This document shows, piece after piece, positions 60,360 to 64,000 of a stretch of 64,000 nt of DNA (within the stretch, counting starts at the first letter, position 1; each line of letters opens with the position of its first letter). Below the pieces are notes generated by a model. The model was not told the origin of the DNA and made no database searches. It saw nothing but the letters and a program-made list of their open reading frames with translations. Origin of the DNA: Mycolicibacterium celeriflavum (lineage in GTDB: Bacteria; Actinomycetota; Actinomycetes; Mycobacteriales; Mycobacteriaceae); assembly GCF_010731795.1 (NCBI RefSeq), contig NZ_AP022591.1:806001-870000 (forward strand), in the 5' to 3' direction. The translations under genes were made by a program, and so were the position numbers.

Positions 60360-63206
60360 CTACGCGAAGGCCTCCACCGGCGGGCATGAACACACCAGGT
60401 TGCGGTCGCCGTACGCCCCGTCGATGCGACGCACCGGCGGCCACACCTTCGGCCGGAAGTTCCTACCGAGCGGATAGGCGGCCTGCTCGCGGGTGTAGGG
60501 ATGGTCCCACTCGGCCATCAGCAGGCACTCCGCGGTGTGCGGCGCATTACGCAGCGGATTGTCGTCAACGGGCCACCCGCCCGAGCCGACCTGGTCGATC
60601 TCGGCGCGGATGGCGATCATCGCCTCGCAGAACGCGTCGACCTCGGCCAGGCTCTCGCTCTCCGTGGGCTCCACCATCAGCGTGCCCGCGACCGGGAAGC
60701 TCATCGTCGGTGCGTGGAAACCATAGTCCGCCAACCGTTTCGCGACATCATCGACGGTCACTCCGGTCTGCTTGGTGATCGCGCGGAGATCCAGGATGCA
60801 CTCGTGGGCGACCATCCCGTTCTCGCCGGTGTAGAGCACCGGGTAGTAGTCATCGAGGCGGCGGGCGATGTAGTTGGCGGACGCGATCGCGGTCAGCGAC
60901 GCCGCACGCAGTCCGCCGGCCCCCATCATCCGGATGTAGGCCCACGTGATCGGCAGGATCGACGCCGACCCGTACGGCGCCGCCGACACCGCGTGCTTCT
61001 GCGGGAGTTCGCCGGCCAGCGGGTGACCGGGCAGATAGGGCGCGAGGTGTTCGCGCACCGCGACCGGGCCCACCCCGGGACCGCCGCCGCCGTGCGGGAT
61101 GCAGAACGTCTTGTGCAGGTTGAGGTGGCTGACGTCTCCCCCGAACCGGCCGGGCCGGGCCAAGCCGACGAGCGCGTTGAGGTTGGCGCCGTCGACGTAC
61201 ACCTGACCACCGACGTCGTGCACGGCCGCACAGATGTCGGCGATGTCGTGTTCGTAGACGCCGTGGGTAGACGGATAGGTGATCATCAACGCCGACAACC
61301 GATCGGCGTGCTCGGCGACCTTGGCCCGCAAGTCGTCGAGATCGACGTCGCCGTTCGTCCGGCACGCCACCACCACGACCCGCATCCCCGCCAGCGCGGC
61401 CGACGCCGCATTGGTGCCGTGCGCACTCGACGGGATCAGGCAGACGTCACGCTCCGACTGACCGCGTTCGGCGTGGTACGCCTGAATCGCCAGCAGACCC
61501 GCGTATTCGCCCTGCGAGCCGGCGTTGGGCTGCAGCGACACCGCGTCATAGCCGGTGATGTCGGTCAGCCACTTCTCCAGATCGGCGATCAGCTTGCGCA
61601 GCCCCGGGGTGTCCGAGGCCGGCGCGAACGGGTGTTGGCGGCCGAACTCCGGCCAGGTGACCGGCTCCATCTCCGCGGCCGCGTTGAGCTTCATCGTGCA
61701 CGATCCAAGCGGAATCATGCTGCGGTCCAACGCAATATCCTTGTCGGCCAGTGACCGCAGGTAGCGCATCATCTCGGTTTCCGTGCGGTACCGCGTGAAG
61801 GCCGGATGGGTGAGAAACTCCGACGTCCGCGTCGTGATGCGCGGCCCGTCGAACGCCGAGTCCACCGGCGTCGCGCCGAACGCGGCCAGCACCGCCTCCA
61901 CGTGGGCCGCGGTGGTGGCCTCATCGCACGACACGGACACGTGATCGTCGTCGGCCAACCAGACGTTGATCCCCCGCGCCTTCGCGGCGTCACGCACGGC
62001 GCCCGCCCGGCCGGGCACCCGGGCCAGCACAGTGTCGAAGAACGCCCGGTGCACAACGTCCACACCGGCCGCTTCTAGGCCGGCGGCCAGGGCTCGGGCG
62101 CGGTGGTGCACGCGGGTTGCGATCCCGGTGAGGCCGTCTGCACCGTGATAGCTGGCATACATCGCCGCCATCACCGCCAACAGCACCTGCGCGGTGCAGA
62201 TGTTGCTGGTCGCCTTGTCGCGACGGATGTGCTGCTCGCGTGTCTGCAGCGCCAGTCTGAAGGCCGGCGACCCATCCGCATCTACGGACACCCCGACCAG
62301 GCGGCCGGGCAGCTGCCGTGCGTGTTTGGCGTGCACGGCCAGGTAGCCGGCGTGGGGTCCACCGAATCCCATTGGCACACCGAACCTCTGGGTGCTTCCG
62401 AACGCGACGTCGGCGCCGAGCTCGGCTGGCGGGGTGATCAGCGTCAGCGCCAGCAGGTCGGCGCCGACGGCGACCAGAGCGCCCCGCTCGTGCGCCTGCC
62501 CGACCAGTTCGGTCCAGTCATTGACGCATCCGCCGGCCCCGGGCAGCTGCACGATGACGCCGAAGAAGTCGCCGTCGGGCAGGCCCCGGGTGAGGTCGGC
62601 GCTGACGATCTCGATGCCCAGCGGCTCGGCGCGGGTGGCCAGCACGGCGGCGGTCTGCCGGTACACGTCGGTGTCCACGGCCAGTCGGTGCGACGGGCCA
62701 CGCACAGCCCGGTGCATCAGGGTCATCGCCTCGGCGGCCGCCGTGCCCTCGTCGAGCATCGAGGCGTTGGCGACCTCGAGACCGGTCAGGTCGGTCACCA
62801 TGGTCTGGAAGTTCAGCAGCGCCTCCAGGCGGCCCTGACTGATCTCCGGCTGATACGGCGTGTACGCCGTGTACCACGCGGGATTCTCAAGGATGTTGCG
62901 GCGCAACACCGGTGGCATCAGTGTGTCGAAATAGCCCTGGCCGATCATCGACACGGCCACCGTGTTCAGCGTGGCCAGCGAGCGCAGTTCGGCCAGCGCC
63001 TCCTCTTCGGTGGCAGGCGCGGGCAAGTGGTCGAGGCCGGGGGCCATGCCGTCGCTGGACAGCGCGTCGAGGATGGTCGATGGCAGTGCCTTTTCGGCGA
63101 GTTCGTCGAGCGAACCCATACCGATGGTCTTGAGCATCGTCGCGACCGCGTCGGCATCTGGGCCGATGTGGCGATCGGCGAAATTGGGCTGGTGGTGATC
63201 GAACAC
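60360..63206 (-). CDS. gcvP: Glycine dehydrogenase (decarboxylating), P-protein of glycine cleavage system
   Basis: This 948-residue pyridoxal-phosphate enzyme removes CO2 from glycine and passes the aminomethyl group to the H-protein. The cofactor Lys is in [22 protein letters not shown]. The N-terminal half begins [17 protein letters not shown] and contains [22 protein letters not shown]. The start at GTG 63206 follows a GGAG 9 bases upstream and matches M. tuberculosis GcvB (Rv1832); an ATG seven codons earlier at 63227 also has the frame. Expression is controlled by a glycine riboswitch upstream. No gcvT or gcvH is adjacent in the window. Confidence 0.95.
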   Translation of the reverse strand: MFDHHQPNFADRHIGPDADAVATMLKTIGMGSLDELAEKALPSTILDALSSDGMAPGLDHLPAPATEEEALAELRSLATLNTVAVSMIGQGYFDTLMPPVLRRNILENPAWYTAYTPYQPEISQGRLEALLNFQTMVTDLTGLEVANASMLDEGTAAAEAMTLMHRAVRGPSHRLAVDTDVYRQTAAVLATRAEPLGIEIVSADLTRGLPDGDFFGVIVQLPGAGGCVNDWTELVGQAHERGALVAVGADLLALTLITPPAELGADVAFGSTQRFGVPMGFGGPHAGYLAVHAKHARQLPGRLVGVSVDADGSPAFRLALQTREQHIRRDKATSNICTAQVLLAVMAAMYASYHGADGLTGIATRVHHRARALAAGLEAAGVDVVHRAFFDTVLARVPGRAGAVRDAAKARGINVWLADDDHVSVSCDEATTAAHVEAVLAAFGATPVDSAFDGPRITTRTSEFLTHPAFTRYRTETEMMRYLRSLADKDIALDRSMIPLGSCTMKLNAAAEMEPVTWPEFGRQHPFAPASDTPGLRKLIADLEKWLTDITGYDAVSLQPNAGSQGEYAGLLAIQAYHAERGQSERDVCLIPSSAHGTNAASAALAGMRVVVVACRTNGDVDLDDLRAKVAEHADRLSALMITYPSTHGVYEHDIADICAAVHDVGGQVYVDGANLNALVGLARPGRFGGDVSHLNLHKTFCIPHGGGGPGVGPVAVREHLAPYLPGHPLAGELPQKHAVSAAPYGSASILPITWAYIRMMGAGGLRAASLTAIASANYIARRLDDYYPVLYTGENGMVAHECILDLRAITKQTGVTVDDVAKRLADYGFHAPTMSFPVAGTLMVEPTESESLAEVDAFCEAMIAIRAEIDQVGSGGWPVDDNPLRNAPHTAECLLMAEWDHPYTREQAAYPLGRNFRPKVWPPVRRIDGAYGDRNLVCSCPPVEAFA

Positions 63207-63248
63207 TGGGGGATGCTCCAGTCGCATAGAGAAACCGTGCGGGTTCCT

Positions 63249-63477
63249 CTCCCTCTGTCGTCGACCCGGACCGGGCGCCTGAGAGATTCGGCGCTCCCGG
63301 CCGCCACTTCCGGCGGCGAGAAATGCCTTTCCCCATGGGCGGGTAAGCGCCCCATATTCGTGGGCTTACCGCTTTCCAGAGGCATCGGGGCCTGGCGCGG
63401 TCCGGGGGCCTGAGAGGTTGACGGAGAGGTGTTGCTCCTTCGGCGTCCGTGACTGGCGGTCACGGAACTCTCCCGCA
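63249..63477 (-). ncRNA. Tandem glycine riboswitch
   Basis: On the minus strand the leader has two aptamer-like blocks. The first contains GGGAGAGTTCC, CGCCGAAGGAGCAA and CTCTCAGGC. The second contains CTCTGGAAAGCG, GCATTTCTCGCCGCCGG and AATCTCTCAGGCGCCC, and closes with ACAGAGGG. These are the gcvT-motif conserved segments, in the usual order, directly upstream of gcvP. In other bacteria glycine binding switches on expression of glycine cleavage genes. The outer boundaries are approximate. Confidence 0.85.
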
Positions 63478-63544
63478 CCAGGGCGATGCACGGGCGATTC
63501 TACCGCTCGCCGCGCCCGCCTACACGCTCAGCTGCGGGAAGAGG

Positions 63545-64000
63545 TCAGCCGATCTTGCGGTCGCGGTGCTTGCGCCGGGAGGCCAGCTCGTCCTCCGGCG
63601 CCGCGATCGACTCGCCGCCGTCGGCCCGCTCACCGGGAAAATCCGCGATTGCGCCGGTCAGCTCCCGCATGGCGCCTGACACGGCGATACCGAACACGCC
63701 CTGACCGCCCTGCAGCAGGTCGACCACCTCTTCGGCCGACGTGCACTCATACACCGTGGTGCCGTCGGAGAACAGCGTGATGTTGGCCAGATCGCGAACC
63801 CCGCGCTGACGCAGATGGTCCACGGCGACACGGATGTTGTGCAGCGAGATGCCGGTATCGAGCAGTCGCTTGACGATCTTGAGTACCAGGATGTCCTTGA
63901 ACGAGTACAGCCGCTGGCTACCGGAGCCGGCCGCGCCGCGAATCGACGGCACGACGAGCGACGTCCGCGCCCAGTAGTCCAGCTGCCGGTAGGTGATGCC
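63545..64000 (-). CDS. MerR-family transcriptional regulator (Rv1830-like), 5' end outside window
   Basis: This is the C-terminal 151 residues of a regulator that starts beyond the right edge. The visible part begins GITYRQLDYWARTSLVVPS, the recognition end of a MerR helix-turn-helix. RLYSFKDILVLKIVKRLLDTGISLHNIRVAV follows, then an effector-free region (LFSDGTTVYECTSAEEVVDLLQGGQGVFGIAV) and a basic tail. It resembles M. tuberculosis Rv1830, a MerR-type protein reported to control cell-cycle or resuscitation genes. The neighbourhood beside gcvP agrees. Confidence 0.85.
   Translation of the reverse strand, partial: GITYRQLDYWARTSLVVPSIRGAAGSGSQRLYSFKDILVLKIVKRLLDTGISLHNIRVAVDHLRQRGVRDLANITLFSDGTTVYECTSAEEVVDLLQGGQGVFGIAVSGAMRELTGAIADFPGERADGGESIAAPEDELASRRKHRDRKIG

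Overview
The window looks like chromosomal DNA from a Mycobacterium (Mycolicibacterium-like, rapid-grower type). It is high-GC and uses many GTG starts and 4-bp ATGA gene overlaps. It carries lineage markers: an antigen 85 mycolyltransferase, the Ala/Pro-rich antigen Apa, several F420-type (LLM) oxidoreductases, a BlaI/M56 pair, GuaB1 and malate synthase G. From about 16.4 kb to the right end, gene order recalls the M. tuberculosis Rv1830-Rv1867 block in inverted orientation (compared from memory, not by alignment). An lldD2 (Rv1872c-like) gene lies further left. A lon gene, absent from M. tuberculosis, suggests a non-tuberculous species.

Layout. 0-2 kb: the end of a cobalt-type thiocyanate hydrolase/nitrile hydratase operon, with the beta and alpha subunits fused in one gene. 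2-11 kb: FUSC membrane protein, DUF5701, TPR protein, cytidine-deaminase-fold enzyme, GH13 enzyme, DUF1810, lactate dehydrogenase LldD2 and a mycolyltransferase. 11.2-16.4 kb: lon behind a HAIR (HspR) operator, then small conserved genes and a lipoprotein. 16.4-21 kb: a three-gene operon of LLM oxidoreductase, double CaiB-type CoA-transferase and thiolase-like protein. 21-32 kb: phosphoketolase, CPBP protease, AdhA, Apa, ModC and ModB (no modA), SDR, LLM and type II NADH dehydrogenase.

32.4-35 kb is a mobile-element scar: a TnpB gene with intact-looking catalytic residues and a decayed IS5-type transposase. Next to it lies a complete urea unit: the ABC importer urtABCDE on the plus strand converges on urease ureABCFGD on the minus strand. 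Urea can thus be imported and split to ammonia and CO2 by neighbouring operons.

44-47 kb holds a thioesterase, a rhodanese, a FhuF-like gene behind an iron box, and BlaI with an M56 protease. A second iron box with no downstream protein gene overlaps a good sigma-70-type promoter. About 80 bases further on lies a perfect 16-bp hairpin. Position, strand and layout fit an iron-starvation small RNA of the MrsI type. This is the most interesting non-coding signal in the window.

47.6-64 kb: gnd, an IS110-family transposase broken by two frameshifts, guaB1, two CNNM/HlyC membrane proteins behind a small coupled ORF, a glycosylase-like protein, glcB, a VWA/solute-binding membrane protein, and gcvP behind a tandem glycine riboswitch. 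A MerR-family regulator runs off the right end. I saw no tRNA, rRNA or CRISPR array.
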